Made by a program: the position numbers and the translations under genes. Below, in pieces: positions 9,218-20,700 of a stretch of DNA of 64,000 nt (position 1 is its first letter; every line of letters begins with the position of its first letter). The DNA comes from Linanthus parryae (Eukaryota; Streptophyta; Magnoliopsida; Ericales; Polemoniaceae). Below the pieces are notes generated by a model, which searched no databases, was not told where the DNA came from, and worked only from the letters and a program-made list of their open reading frames with translations. The stretch is taken from the NCBI GenBank assembly GCA_023055425.1, contig JALGPY010000006.1, forward strand, positions 75,824,435-75,888,434. The letters are read 5' to 3'.

Positions 9218-9862
9218 TTAGGGATTAATTTTCCTGTTCTGGTTGAGCGTCATTACTCCCTTAGTGGGTGAAACTCGCAGGAACGCGTTTTCTCCCACTT
9301 GGAACTCCAGTGGCCTTCTCTTCCGATCTGCGTATGAATTCTGTCTATCTTGAGCTGCTTTCATTATTTGCTGGATGAGTCGTACTTGGTTAGTCATGTC
9401 TTTGATCATTTTTCGGCCAATGACCACCGTCTCGCTGGTGTCACTCCAACACAGTGGAGACCGACACTTCCTTCCATACAGGACTTCGTACAGTTCCATC
9501 CCGATGCATGCGTTATAACTGTTGTTGTAGGAGAATGCAATTATGGACAATTTATCGACCCATGAACCTTGGAAGTCTATAATGCAGGCTCTTATCATAT
9601 CTTCCAGCGTATGAATGGTTCTCTCCGTATGACCGTATGTGGCTGGGTTGAAAGCTGTACTGAATTTCAGATGAGTTCCCAGTGCTTCTTGAAGCGTTCT
9701 CCATAAATGAGAAAGAAAGTTAGGGTCTTTATCCGAGATTATCGAACTCGGAACCCCATGATATTTCACGATGTTTCTAACGTGCACATCTGCCATTTGC
9801 TCCATGTTCCACGTGTCCTTCATTGGAATGAATCTCGCCGTCTTGGTTAGTCTGTCTACCAC
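9218..9862 (-). pseudogene. Integrase catalytic core of the chromovirus
   Basis: The segment opens with VDRLTKTARFIPMK, whose Asp is the first catalytic residue. SDKDPNF supplies the second Asp, and GHTERTIHTLEDM the Glu, so the DDE triad is present. It continues through MELYEVLYGRKCRSPLCW and QDRQNSYADRKRR, the usual Tekay integrase tail. An in-frame TAG (9872-9874) separates it from the zinc-binding N-terminus and a frameshift follows its end, so this copy is not translatable as a unit. Confidence 0.85.
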
Positions 9863-9871
9863 TACCCATAT

Positions 9872-10189
9872 CTAGTTGCGTCCATTCTTCGATAGTGGCA
9901 AACCTGTGACGAAACCCATTGATATGGATTCCCATTTCCAGACTAGAACATCTAACGGTTGGAGTAGACCTCCCATCCTCTTGTGCTCGAACTTTACTTT
10001 CTCGCATTTTAGGCATCTAGCCACGAACTCGCCTACTTCCTTTTTCATGTTAGGCCACCAGAATGTCTTATTCAGGTCCTTGTAAAGCTTATCGCCTCCA
10101 GGGTGAACTGAGTATGGAGTGTTGTGTGCCTCCTGCATAAGCTTCTCCTTAATCTCTGAACACTTTTGTGGCACGCACCATCTTCCTTT
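9872..10189 (-). pseudogene. Integrase zinc-binding N-terminus of the chromovirus (downstream of the copia insertion)
   Basis: Minus-strand translation gives RWCVPQKCSEIKEKL, then HNTPYSVHPGGDKLYKDL and CLKCEKVKFEHK: the HHCC zinc finger of retroviral-type integrases, with both His and both Cys visible. The segment begins at the 5-bp target duplication at 10185-10189 left by the copia; the other side of the break is at 18664. Confidence 0.85.
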
Positions 10190-11602
10190 TGTTGGGTTTC
10201 GATAATGGATACGCAGCGGAAAAACATAATTTATCCATTCAATACCCTCCAAGGATCACAGGACAAGAGACATAACGATGGTAAGGGTAGAAATCAAGTT
10301 ACACACCTTAGGGTTTCTCCTGTGATGACTTGTAACGTGAATTGTGTCACATCTCTATAGTTGGTCCACGCCTAGAGTTTAGATCAAGATCTTCCTTCTC
10401 CTTTGTGCTATCTAGGAATGGAGGAAGAGGAAGAAGAAATCACGCAACATGAGGCAACAAGGAGGGTGGCGTCCTCCTTGGTGGCCGACGGGGTAGCGGC
10501 AAGGGGGTCGGTAGACCCTCTTGCTTGCTTGCTCTCTCTCCTTTTTGTTCTCTCCCACTCAAGTTATGATCAAAGGATCATAAGTGTGGGAAGGAAGGAA
10601 GGATCATCCTTTATATAGTCCAACAAATCCTTGCCAACTACCTAAAGGACCTATTCTAGTCCTACTAGAATTCGGTTTAGTCCCTTCCTTGCAAATTAGT
10701 CCTACTAAGTTTGCAAGGTGTTGCAACATGATCCTTATAATTACTTAATCATATTAATTAATTCCCAAATCTAGTTCACTCTATATAGCGTGTTACCCCA
10801 TAGGTTCTATCTAGTTGGTAGCAACAATTTGCTAATCTGGAGCGGTTTTTAGCAAAACATCCATTCTAGCCAACTAATAGAATAGTCATCCGACAAACCT
10901 TGTACAAGTAATTGTCTCATCCCTTTGTCTCTATATCGGGATTGGACACGAGACATACAAGTCACACTCGTATATCCAATCCATGGTTTCTCGATCCATG
11001 GGAATAGCCTTATTCGTGCAAATAACATCAATATCGTATATTGATTTATTTAGTCTGGCCAGACATTCTATAAGCACTATCCCTCGAGTGGCCTAGGATA
11101 TTTGCTCCCGTTATGTGGGAGGGACAAATTCTATCTACTTCAACTACGATCTCTAAGCTTGCTTCTTATTGTATCCGGTACACGCCTTTATAACTACCCA
11201 GTTACGGTGTAGCGTTTGACGCTACCAAAATCACAATAATCCACAACTAGAATATCTAGTGAGTTCAAGTCTAAGGATGACAATACCATTGCACCACGAG
11301 AAGCACTTGTGACTTAACATAACGTGTATGTAGCCTTCTCGGAGATGGGTCAATCCAGTGTGCCATTACCCTTAATGCACACCCATGTGTTGGATCATGA
11401 TATCTCCATATCAATCCAACCCCATACTAGTCTATAGATGATCGTCCTATTAATCATTATACTGGACTAGGGATATTTAAGATAAACAATTGTAAATTTA
11501 AGGACTTCATTATATTAAATATCCAATAAATAATACAATGAATGTTCTAGCCAAAATAAATTCACATTAAACTAGATTGCCTCTAGGGCATCTATTCCAA
11601 CA
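10190..11602 (-). repeat. 3' LTR of the Angela-type copia
   Basis: Plus-strand ends TGTTGGGTTTCG and ATTCCAACA. On the minus strand the LTR opens TGTTGGAATAGATGCCCTAG, the conserved start of Angela/BARE LTRs. It aligns along its whole length with 17240-18663. No gene lies inside; short ORFs such as 10849-11031 recur in both LTRs and are not coding. Confidence 0.93.
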
Positions 11603-13514
11603 GTCTCCCACTTGCACTAGAGCCAATCTGACGCATCTCGTATGCCATGCTCCTAGTGTGCCCTTCATGCTTCCACTGCACAAGCGTCTTTGTAAGTGGA
11701 TCTGACATATTCTCATCTGTAGGAATCTTGCATATCCGGACGTCTCCTCTATCGATAATATCTCGAATCAGTTGGAACTTCCTGAGAACGTGCTTGGATT
11801 TCTGGTGTGACCTGGGATCCTTTGATTGCGCGATCGCCCCAGTGTTGTCACAGTACATTTCAACTGGATCCGCAATGCTAGGAACCACACCAAGTTCAGA
11901 AACAAACTTTCTGATCCAAACAGCTTCTTTTGCTGCGCCATTTGCAGCAATGTACTCAGCCTCTGTTGTAGAATCAGCCACCGTCTCTTGCTTGGAACTC
12001 TTCCAGCTCACCGCTGCTCCATTCAGGCAAAACACATACCTAGATTGTGATCTAAAGTCATCTCTGTCGGTTTGGAAGCTTGTATTCATGTAACCCTTTA
12101 CACGCAACTCTTCCTCGCCGCCAAATATTAAGAAAGCATCTTTAGTTCTTCTCAAGTACTTTAGGATATTCTTGACTTCAATCCAGTGACTCTCACCTGG
12201 ATTAGATTGGTATCTGCTTGTCATACTTAAGGCATATGACACATCTAGTCTAGTACATAAAATGGCGTACATGATAGATCCTATGGCCGAGGCATATGGA
12301 ATTCTACTCATGCGTTCCTTCTCAATCTCATTGGAAGGATAAACACTCTTCGAAAGAGTGATTCCATGGGACATGGGCAAGAATCCCTTCTTGGAATCTT
12401 GCATGTTGAACCGCTTCAACACCTTGTCAATATATGTACTTTGACTTAGGCATAGCAGTCTCTTAGATCTATCTCTATAGATCTTTATACCAAGTATATC
12501 GGCTGCTTTCCCGAATTCCTTCATTGAGAAACACTTTCCTAGCCAATCTTTAACATATTGTAGCATGGGAACGTCGTTTCCAATGAGTAGTATGTCATCC
12601 ACATAAAAGACCAGAAAAGCTACAGAGATCCCACTAACCTTCTTGTAGACACAAGACTCATATTCGTTTCTGATGAAGCCAAACTCTTTGACTACTTCAT
12701 CAAAACCTCGATTCCAACTCCTAGAAGCTTGCTTCAATCCATAAATGGATCGTTGCAGCTTACAGACTTTGTTGGCTTGCTTTGGATCTTCAAAACCCTC
12801 CGGCTGTATCATATACACGTCCTCGAGGATATTCCCATAAAGGAATGCTGTTTTGACATCCATCTGCCAAATCTCATAGTTGTAGTATGCTGGAATTGCA
12901 AGTAAGATTTGTATGGATTTGGTCATTGCGACTGGTGAAAAGGTTTTGTCATAGTCAATACCATGAATATGTCTGAATCCTTTAGCCACCAATCGACCCT
13001 TATAGGTAATCACATTACCATTCATGTCGATCTTCTTCTTGAAGACCCACTTGCACCCTATGGGCCGCGCCCCTTCGGGTGGTTCCACCAAAGTCCATAC
13101 TTTGTTGGTATACATGGATTCCATCTCGGATCTCATGGCTTCTAGCCACTTCTGAGAGTCTGGCCCTTTCATGGCCTCTTCATAGGTAGTAGGCTCATCA
13201 TCTATGAGCATCGTGTCACCGGAATCAGTCACGAGAAGTCCATACCTCTCGGGTTCCTGGCGCACTCTACTAGATCTACGAAGCTCTTGTGTTACCTGAA
13301 CAGGCTGTTCCACAACTCGTTGTGGTTCTTGTTCATGTTCCATAATCGGTTCAGTGATTTGTGGTTCTTGAATCTCTTCAAGTTCTACAGTCCTCCCACT
13401 CGCTTCTTTAGAGACAAACTCTCTTTCTAGAAACACGCCGGACCTAGCAACAAACACTTTGTTCTCAATTGGATTGTAGACGTAGTAGCCATTATTCCTT
13501 AGGGTAACCCACAA
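11592..13514 (-). CDS. Copia reverse transcriptase-RNase H (Angela type)
   Basis: Open frame of 640 codons. It starts in the integrase C-terminal tail (GYYVYNPIENKVFVARSGVF) and an acidic linker. RT follows, with WVFKKKIDMNG, YKGRLVAKGF, MDVKTAFLYGN and the catalytic FYVDDILLIG box. The RNase H part shows SSKQETVADSTTEAEYIA, DNTGAIAQSKDPRSHQKSKH and DPLTKTL. The frame is uninterrupted and reads through the polypurine tract, taking its TAG from inside the LTR (11592-11594). It would be expressed only as part of the polyprotein, which is broken upstream. Host integration machinery would also need the damaged integrase. Confidence 0.93.
   Translation of the reverse strand: MWVTLRNNGYYVYNPIENKVFVARSGVFLEREFVSKEASGRTVELEEIQEPQITEPIMEHEQEPQRVVEQPVQVTQELRRSSRVRQEPERYGLLVTDSGDTMLIDDEPTTYEEAMKGPDSQKWLEAMRSEMESMYTNKVWTLVEPPEGARPIGCKWVFKKKIDMNGNVITYKGRLVAKGFRHIHGIDYDKTFSPVAMTKSIQILLAIPAYYNYEIWQMDVKTAFLYGNILEDVYMIQPEGFEDPKQANKVCKLQRSIYGLKQASRSWNRGFDEVVKEFGFIRNEYESCVYKKVSGISVAFLVFYVDDILLIGNDVPMLQYVKDWLGKCFSMKEFGKAADILGIKIYRDRSKRLLCLSQSTYIDKVLKRFNMQDSKKGFLPMSHGITLSKSVYPSNEIEKERMSRIPYASAIGSIMYAILCTRLDVSYALSMTSRYQSNPGESHWIEVKNILKYLRRTKDAFLIFGGEEELRVKGYMNTSFQTDRDDFRSQSRYVFCLNGAAVSWKSSKQETVADSTTEAEYIAANGAAKEAVWIRKFVSELGVVPSIADPVEMYCDNTGAIAQSKDPRSHQKSKHVLRKFQLIRDIIDRGDVRICKIPTDENMSDPLTKTLVQWKHEGHTRSMAYEMRQIGSSASGRLLE
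11603..11613 (-). promoter_or_regulatory. Polypurine tract of the Angela-type copia
   Basis: Minus strand AAGTGGGAGAC directly before the LTR start TGTTGG. The same tract occurs next to the other Angela-type LTR in this window at 31231-31241. Confidence 0.85.
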
Positions 13515-13739
13515 ATTTACACTTATCCGACTTTGGCCCTAGCTTGTCTGATTGTAAACGTCTTACATAGACATCGCAGCCCCAAATCTTCATGAACGAC
13601 AATGTGGGACGCCTCCCACTCCACATCTCATGTGGTGTTTCATGACTGATTTAGATGGAACACGGTTAATGGTGAAAGCTGCACTTAATAGAGCATAGCC
13701 CCAAAATGATAATGGAAGATCGGTTTGACACATCATAGA

Positions 13740-14147
13740 TCAAACCATATCTAATAGGGTTCGATTCCTCCTCTCGTACACGCCATTCCACTGTGGTGTT
13801 CCGGGTGGAGTGAGTTGGGACACGATCCCACACTCTCTAAGATAGTCGTCAAGCTCTTGGCTTAAGTATTCTCCTCCACGATCCGATCGTAGAGCCTTCA
13901 TACTTTTGCCAAGTTGCTTCTCTACTTCACTTTTGAATTCTTTGAACCTTTCAAAGGATTCGGATTTGGCCCTCATGAGGTACACAAATCCATATCTACT
14001 GTAATCATCAGTAAATGTAGTGAAGTAGAAATAACCACCCCTGACAGGCGTGGCAAATGGCCCACACACATCAGTATGTATGAGCGCCAATTGCTCACTA
14101 GTCCTCTCACCTTTCTTATTGAAAGGGGACTTTGTCATTTTTCTCAA
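13740..14147 (-). pseudogene. Copia integrase core (Angela type), C-terminal part lost
   Basis: The pre-integrase tail (CEACLLRKMTKSPF) is followed by HTDVCGPF (first catalytic Asp), LRSDRGGEYLS (second Asp) and GVYERRNRTLLDMV (catalytic Glu), so the DDE residues are intact. A stop at 13740-13742 is followed by about 220 bp with further stops and a deletion relative to complete Angela elements before the RT frame resumes. The integrase is therefore incomplete. Confidence 0.85.
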
Positions 14148-14286
14148 TAAACAAGCCTCACATGTCTCATATAATTCAAAATCAAATGAGTCTAGTAGTC
14201 CATTCTTATGGAGTTTAGATACACGTTTCTCGTTTATATGGCCTAAACGACAGTGCCATAAGTAAGCAGGATTTAAATCATGTAAT

Positions 14287-15564
14287 TTAATCCTCTTTGG
14301 TATTAATGTTGTAGACAGGATTGCTCAGATCAAGGACATATCGTCCATTAAATAATTGCGCACTACAATAGTCAATATTATTAAAATAAAAGGAACAACA
14401 ATTGTTCTTTATTGAAATAATAAAACCTTCCTTGTCCAAACAAGAAATAGAAATAAAGTTTCTGCTCATAGCAGGCACAAAATACCAATTATTTAATTCT
14501 AACACTAATCCTGAAGGTAGAGATAGTTCGCACACGCCCATGGCCAACGCAGCAACTTTTGCTCCATATCTAACGCGCAGATCTATCTTCCCTTTAACCA
14601 ATCTTCCACTTCTCTTTAGATCCTGCACATATCGACGAATGTGAGATCCACATCCAGTATCTAATACCCATGATGTAGAGACAGTTAAATTGACATCTAC
14701 AACAAAAATACCTGGTGGTGGTGGAATCACTATTCCAAGCCTCTTTTCCTCCATATATTTTGGGCAGTTCCTCCTCCAGTGTCCAGGCTGACTGCAGTAG
14801 TGACACTCACCTTTAGTCACACCTTTGGCAATGCCACCAATAGGCTTAAGGCCAGGTTCCTTGGGTTTGGAAACTGACTTGCCTTTGCCCTTGGAGGATG
14901 AGGAAAACCTTTTGCCCTTTCCTTTCTGTACCATCATAATGGCCTTGCCCTTACCATTGTTGATGCTTTGTTCAGCTGTCCTCAACATATTGAGTAAATC
15001 TGGCAGTGGTTTCACGATCTTGTTCATGTTATAGTTCATGATGAACTGTCCATAACTCTCAGGCAACGATTGCAACACGAGATCGGTTTCCAAATCTTGG
15101 CCGACCGGGAACCCTAGTCGGGCGAGATTCTCCAAGTATCCGATCATACGGAGTACTTGGGGTCCCACCGGGCTCCCTTCAACCAGATGACACTTGAACA
15201 ATGCCTTAGAGACCTCCTACCTCTCAACCCTTGCCTGCTCTTGGAAGAGCTGCTTCAGATGCTCGATCATATCAACATCATTCATGTTTTCGTGTCGCTT
15301 CTGAAGCTCAGAAGTCATGGTGCATAGCATAAGGCAGGCCGCATCATTAGCTTCATCTACACGCTTTGGATACGCCTTTAGGGCTGGAGGGGTATTGTTC
15401 TCTGGACCTGCTGGAACTTGCTCCTCTATTGCGTATGGTTTCTTCTCTTGCTTGAGAACGATTCTCAATTTTCTGTACCAATCAAGGAAGTTGGTTCCAG
15501 AGAGCTTGTCCTTCTCAAGGACAGATCGTAGGGAATGTTGTGAAATCGATGAGTCGTTCGCCAT
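14287..15564 (-). pseudogene. Copia gag-protease (Angela type) with one internal stop
   Basis: The start ATG at 15564 gives MANDSSISQHSLRSVLEKDK. Gag is cut by an in-frame TAG (15217-15219) and continues in the same frame with LVEGSPVGPQVLRMIGYLE. A Lys/Gly-rich stretch precedes the CCHC zinc knuckle CHYCSQPGHWRRNC. The protease motif WVLDTGCGSH carries the catalytic Asp. The frame stops at 14287, before the pre-integrase zinc finger. Gag would form the particle and the zinc knuckle would bind RNA. Confidence 0.88.
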
Positions 15565-17226
15565 TTGGAATTCTACAAAAGGAAAATACGCACGTTTTAG
15601 TATTTCTGAATTTTTGACTATATTCAATAATGGCTAGTTTATCAAATATAGCTCCCACTATTTTCTACGGATTAATAACCCTCAAGATATTAATGCGAAA
15701 AATATCCTTATATTTTCTAGTGGGCCAAGATCTATGTTTCATCTCCTTATGAGCATGCTTTGGCAAGTCACCCATAATTTGACTACTTTAGGTAGGAACA
15801 ATTCCAATTGCAGCTCTTATGCAACTCTTGGTTCAATTGGGCAAATAACTCATTATTTATCCATCCATATGGATAATCCCAATTGATTGTCTCTAGGTTT
15901 TAATCCTATTAAACACCTAGTTGCGCCCAACCTCTTACATAAACAATTGCACACGAGGTGTGCCATCGCACCACATCATTATTAAACAAGTCGCCATGCT
16001 TTGGCACACACGATTTTGGGAAATCATGATGATGATGAGTGTTTAAATAACGAGAAGACAAAAACGCAATATTTAAATTTTGAGGGATTTTCAAATTCGA
16101 TTTTAATTGTTTTGTTGATCCGTATCAACTGATCTATCTATTTGAGTTTGGGTACTACTCCAAATAATAGATCCGGGTTGTCTAATTATCTTATTATCCT
16201 AATTTTATGCATCATCCATACACCAACCACAAAAAAATAAGACAATAAAATAAACAACCGCAAAACAAAAATAAAACGTGATGTCGATATAACCTTTTAT
16301 AGACTAAGATAATTCCAAGCCAATGGAATTATATATGAGCCCTAAAAGCAAACACATCTCCATGCGTTTTCATCTTTTGGTCCATCCTTCATAGTCATGT
16401 GGAATGCTCCATGCTCCATCTTTTGTGGCTTCCTTTGAATTTGGGCTTCTTTTCTCAATCTTGGCTAACAATCTATTCTATCTAGTACTAGCTAACAACT
16501 ATACTAAATAAAATAAATTTCACAAGTTGAGAAAAAAATGGCTCGCATGCCATAAAACCCTAATTAATTATTACAACAAATTGATCAGCTCGCAAGCCGT
16601 AAACCAAACCACAAAAATTAAACAATACATCAAACCACATCCTAAGGCCATATCCAACCACCATGTGAATTGCACATAAACAGTTAAAATCGAATTTTAA
16701 CGCGCTTGGTCAATTTTAATTGATTTTAGGTATTTTCTAGGGTTAAAACGGTCCATGGGGCCCAACAATCCAATTGCCCGAACCCCAAAAGAGGACCGCC
16801 AAGGCCTTGGGCCGGCCGGCCCCTAGCCCACACGGCTAGGCCGTGGGCTAGGGATGCCCCGACCCCTAGGCCGTCCCTTACTTGGGCGGCAAGCAAGGAG
16901 GGGCGGTCCCCTTAGGGGGCCGAACCTCCTATGGGAGTTGTTTCCAAAACAACTCCCTTGCTTGGTGCCCTATGTTTGGTTGTTTCCTTGTTTGAAAAGA
17001 ACTCCTTCTTTCCATAGGATGCCCAATCCCTAGATCTAAGATCCTAAAATTTCTCAAACTCACTAATTCATGCATCCAATGCAAAAACTAGGTCTTGTTT
17101 TGATTGATAATTGACAAATTGCATCATATGCTTGATTTGTCTTGTTTTACGCGATAAACAATAAATTTAAGGTGTAAAACTATCAAAGCGTAACACATAA
17201 ATCACATTTATGCTATACGGCATGTG
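15565..17226 (-). other. Untranslated leader of the Angela-type copia, with GC-rich hairpin cluster
   Basis: A leader of about 1.66 kb between PBS and gag, a length usual for Angela/BARE elements. It is AT-rich except for 16780-16940, which is strongly GC-rich and self-complementary. At 16823-16851, CTAGCCCA and TGGGCTAG form a stem enclosing CGGC/GCCG. No gene is seen. The leader is where packaging and dimerisation signals reside in this family (family knowledge; the hairpin's role here is inference). Confidence 0.7.
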
Positions 17227-17238
17227 GCTCTGATACCA
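17227..17238 (-). promoter_or_regulatory. Primer binding site, initiator tRNA-Met
   Basis: Minus strand TGGTATCAGAGC, complementary to the 3' end of plant initiator tRNA-Met, one base inside the 5' LTR. It primes minus-strand DNA synthesis. Confidence 0.95.
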
Positions 17239-17239
17239 C

Positions 17240-18663
17240 TGTTGGGTTTTGATCATGGATAAGCAGCGGAAAAACATAATTTATCCATTCAATACCCTCC
17301 AAGGATCACAGGAAAAGAGACATAACGATGGTAAGAGAAGAAATCAAGTTACACACCTTAGGGTTTCTCCTGTGATGACTTGTAACGTGAATTGTGTCAC
17401 GTCTCTATAGTTGATCCACGCCTAGATTTGAGATCTAGATCTTATTATCCTTTGTGATAGCTAGGAAAGGAGGAAGTCGAAGAAGAAATCACGCAACACG
17501 AGGCAACAAGGAGGGTGGCGTCGTCCTTGGTGGCCGACGGGGTAGGGGCGGCGACAAGGGGGTCGGTCGGCCCTCTTTCTTGCTTGCTCTCTCTCCTTTT
17601 TGTTCTCTCCCACTCAAGTTATGATCAAAGGCTCATAAGTGTGGGAAGGAAGGAGCATCCTTTATATAGTCCAACAAATCCTTGCAAACTACCTAAAGGA
17701 CCTATTCTAGTCCTACTAGAATTCGGTTTAGTCCCTTCCTTGCAAATTAGTCCTACTAAGTTTGCAAGATGTTGCAACGTGATCCTTCTAATTAATTAAT
17801 TAATCATATTAATCAATTCCCAAATCTAGTTCAACTCTATATAGCGTGTGACCCCATAGGTTCTATCTAGTTGGTAGCAACAATTTGCTAATATGGAACG
17901 GTTTCTAGCAAAACATCTATTCTAGCCAACTAATAGAATAGTCATCCGACAAACCTTGTACAAGTAATTGTCTCATCCCTTTGTCTCTATATCCGGATTG
18001 GACACGAGACATACAAGTCACACTCGTATATCCAATCCATAGTTTCTCGATCCATGGGAATAGCCTTATTCGTGCAAATAACATTAATATCGTATATTGA
18101 TTTATTTGAGTCTGACCAGACATTCTATAAGCACTACACCTCGAGTGGCCTAGGATATTTGCTCCCGTTATGTGGGAGGGAAAAATTATATCTACGTCTA
18201 CTACGATCTCTAAGCTTGCTTCTTATTGTATCCGGTACACCCTTTATAACTGCCCAGTTACGGTGTAGCGTTTGACGTTACCGAAATCACAATAATCCAC
18301 AACTAGAATATCTAGTGAGTTCAAGTCTAAGGATGACAATACCATTGCACCAAGAGAAGCACTTGTGACTTAACATAACGTGTATGTAGCCTTCTCGGAG
18401 ATGGGTCAATCCAGTGTGCCATTACCCTTAATGCACACCCATGTGTTGGATCATGATATCTCCATATCAATCCAACCCCATACTAGTCTATAGATGATCG
18501 TCCTATTAATCATTATATTGGACTAGGGATATTTAAGATAAACAACACAATTGTAAATCTAAGGACTTCATTATATTAAATATCCAATAAATAATACAAT
18601 GAATGTTCTAGCCAAAATAAATTCATACTAAACCAGATTGACTCTGGGGCATCTATTCCAACA
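17240..18663 (-). repeat. 5' LTR of the Angela-type copia
   Basis: Plus-strand ends TGTTGGGTTTTG and ATTCCAACA; aligns with 10190-11602 with scattered differences and small indels. The right flank CCTTT (18664-18668) is the target duplication. Confidence 0.95.
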
Positions 18664-20057
18664 CCTTTGTAGCGAATGGTTCCATCTTCGTGAATCTGGA
18701 ACTCTTTGGCCTCTCCTGCTGCAATCTTCTTCTTGATCCTTTCGAGCTTGACGTCTCCTGCTTGATTGCTCCTTATTTCCTCGAAGAGGTCTGGTACAGC
18801 TGTCACGCTCTGGAGCAGCTTCTTTACTGTTCATTGTTCCACCACTTCAATGTTGAGCTTCCTGAACTCGTGGCATAACCAGACCGACAAGACTACCATA
18901 GCATTTAATGCATGGCTCGACTTACGACTCAGCCCGTCGGCGACTACATTAGCCTTCTCGTCGTGGTACCGGATGTATAGATCATAATCCTTGATAATCT
19001 CTAGCTATCTTCGTTGCCTGTTGTTCAGATCCTTCTGCGTGAAGATATACTTCATGCTGCGATGGTCCGTGTATAGCTTGCGTACTGCCCCGTAGAGATG
19101 GTGTCTGCATATCTTCAGCGCGAAAACTACTGCTGCCAGCTCCAGGTCATGTGTAGCATAGTTCTCTTCATGAGGTTTCAGCTGCATTGAAGCGTAAGCA
19201 ATCACCCTTCGGTCTTTCATAAGAACACATCCAAGTCCCTTCTTTGACGCATCGCTGTACACCTCGAACTCGCCAGATTCGTTTGGGAAAGCTAACACTG
19301 GTGCCGTAGTGAGCTTCTCCTTCAGAGTATGGAACGCTTCTTCACAGTTGTCGTCCCAGTGATACTTTACCGCCTTCTTCGCCAGCGTAGTCAGTGGCCT
19401 AGCAATTTTGGAAAAATCTTTCACGAAACGCCTGTAGTAGCCGGCTAAGCGAATGAAACTCCAAATTTCAGACATGTTCTTCGGTGTAGGCCAATCCTTA
19501 ACCGCTGAGATCTTTGCTGGGTCTACGGATATTTCTTCCTTGGAGATGATGAGGCCCATAAACGGAACACGGTCCAACCAGAAATCACACTTTGAAAGCT
19601 TGGCGTATAGTCGTTCTTGCCTCAAGGTCTGCAATACTTCTTGGAGATGTCCTTCGTGAACCTCCTCGCCCTTCGAGTACACCAAGATGTCATCGATGGA
19701 GACGACTAAGAACCGGTCTAGGAATGGATTCACCACTCGGTTAATCAAGTCCATGAACACGGCAGGAGCGCTGGTCAAACCGAATGGCATAACCGTGAAC
19801 TCGTAGTGGTCGTAACTTGTGCTAAAGGCGGTCTTTGGAATATCCTTCTCGGCTACGCGGAGTTGATGATATCCGGATCTCATATCGATCTTTGAGAAAA
19901 CGCTGGCTCCTTGCAGCTGATCGAGAAAATCGTCAATCTGGGGTAGTGGATATTTGTTCTTGATAGTTGCACTGTTCAGCTCCCGGTAATCAATGTGTAA
20001 TCGTAAACTTCCGTCCTTCTTCCTCACGAACAACACTGGTGCTCCCCAGGGTGACAC
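18664..20057 (-). pseudogene. Chromovirus reverse transcriptase, RNase H and start of integrase
   Basis: The open part 19005-20057 begins at [18 protein letters not shown] and shows the RT blocks [49 protein letters not shown] and the catalytic [10 protein letters not shown]. RNase H follows ([31 protein letters not shown]). A stop at about 19005 and another near 18830 break the connection to the integrase N-terminus, which ends abruptly at 18664 where the copia inserted. This is standard Tekay-type order. The RT core looks intact; the polyprotein does not. Confidence 0.9.
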
Positions 20058-20058
20058 A

Positions 20059-20700
20059 CTAGGTCGTATGTACCCCTTCTGTAGAAGTTCCTATATCTAT
20101 TCCTTCAGCTCCTTCAACTCCGCAAGTGCCATCCGATCCGGCGCCTTGGGAATGGGTGCAGTCCCCGGTGCCAAGTCTAGAGTAAACTCCACTTCTCGTT
20201 GAGGTGGCATTCCGGGAATCTCTTCTGGGAATACATCCGGAAATTCCCTCATGATTGGTATCTCTTCCAGCACATTTTCCTTCTTGGTTACGTCTTGGAC
20301 ATAACACAAGTAGGCATAGTTCCCCTTCTTTACTTGATTGACTATTGTCAGAGCTGACACTAGTTCGGCGTGATACCACGATAGCTGATATTTCTCCTTC
20401 GGGTCCCTTCAATCGAACCTTCTGATCATAGCAGTCAATAACTGCCCGATACTTCCCAAGACAGTCCATTCCTAGGATCACATCTATGCCTCCTAGGTTA
20501 TATTTTATTAAGTTGGCGGGTAAGATACTGGTTAGGATTTCAGTTCTACTTCTTCGAATACGGTGTCACGGACAATCATTTGGCCATTAGGTGTCGCTAC
20601 TGGGATGGATATGCTAGACGAATTATGCAAACCCAATTTCTCAACAAACGAGGATGATATAAAGGAATAGGATGCACCAGAATCAAATAGTACGAAAGCA
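20059..20700 (-). pseudogene. Chromovirus aspartic protease region
   Basis: The active-site motif LFDSGASYSFIS lies near 20650-20690 and the conserved VILGMDCLGKY at the start of the frame at 20481. Frameshifts and stops around 20360-20550 break it. The following KGNYAYLCYVQDV and FPDVFPEEIPGMPPQREVEF (20097-20360) are the usual link to reverse transcriptase, in a different frame. Confidence 0.8.

Larger units (their letters stand above)
10190..18663 (-). mobile_element. Angela/BARE-type Ty1/copia retrotransposon, nearly complete
   Basis: Element of 8474 bp with LTRs 17240-18663 (5', 1424 bp) and 10190-11602 (3', 1413 bp), both with TGTTGG/CCAACA ends. It has an initiator tRNA-Met PBS, a polypurine tract and a perfect 5-bp target duplication CCTTT (10185-10189 and 18664-18668). 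The LTRs differ by scattered substitutions (several in the first 120 bp), so it is fairly young but not recent. The gene order gag, protease, integrase, RT, RNase H is standard copia. Lesions are an in-frame TAG in gag (15217-15219) and a stop plus deletion at the end of integrase (13740-13515). The RT-RNase H frame is open. Confidence 0.93.

Noticed and set aside
11647..12093. Plus-strand frame over the copia RNase H
   Set aside because: It is the complement of a clearly coding RT-RNase H frame.
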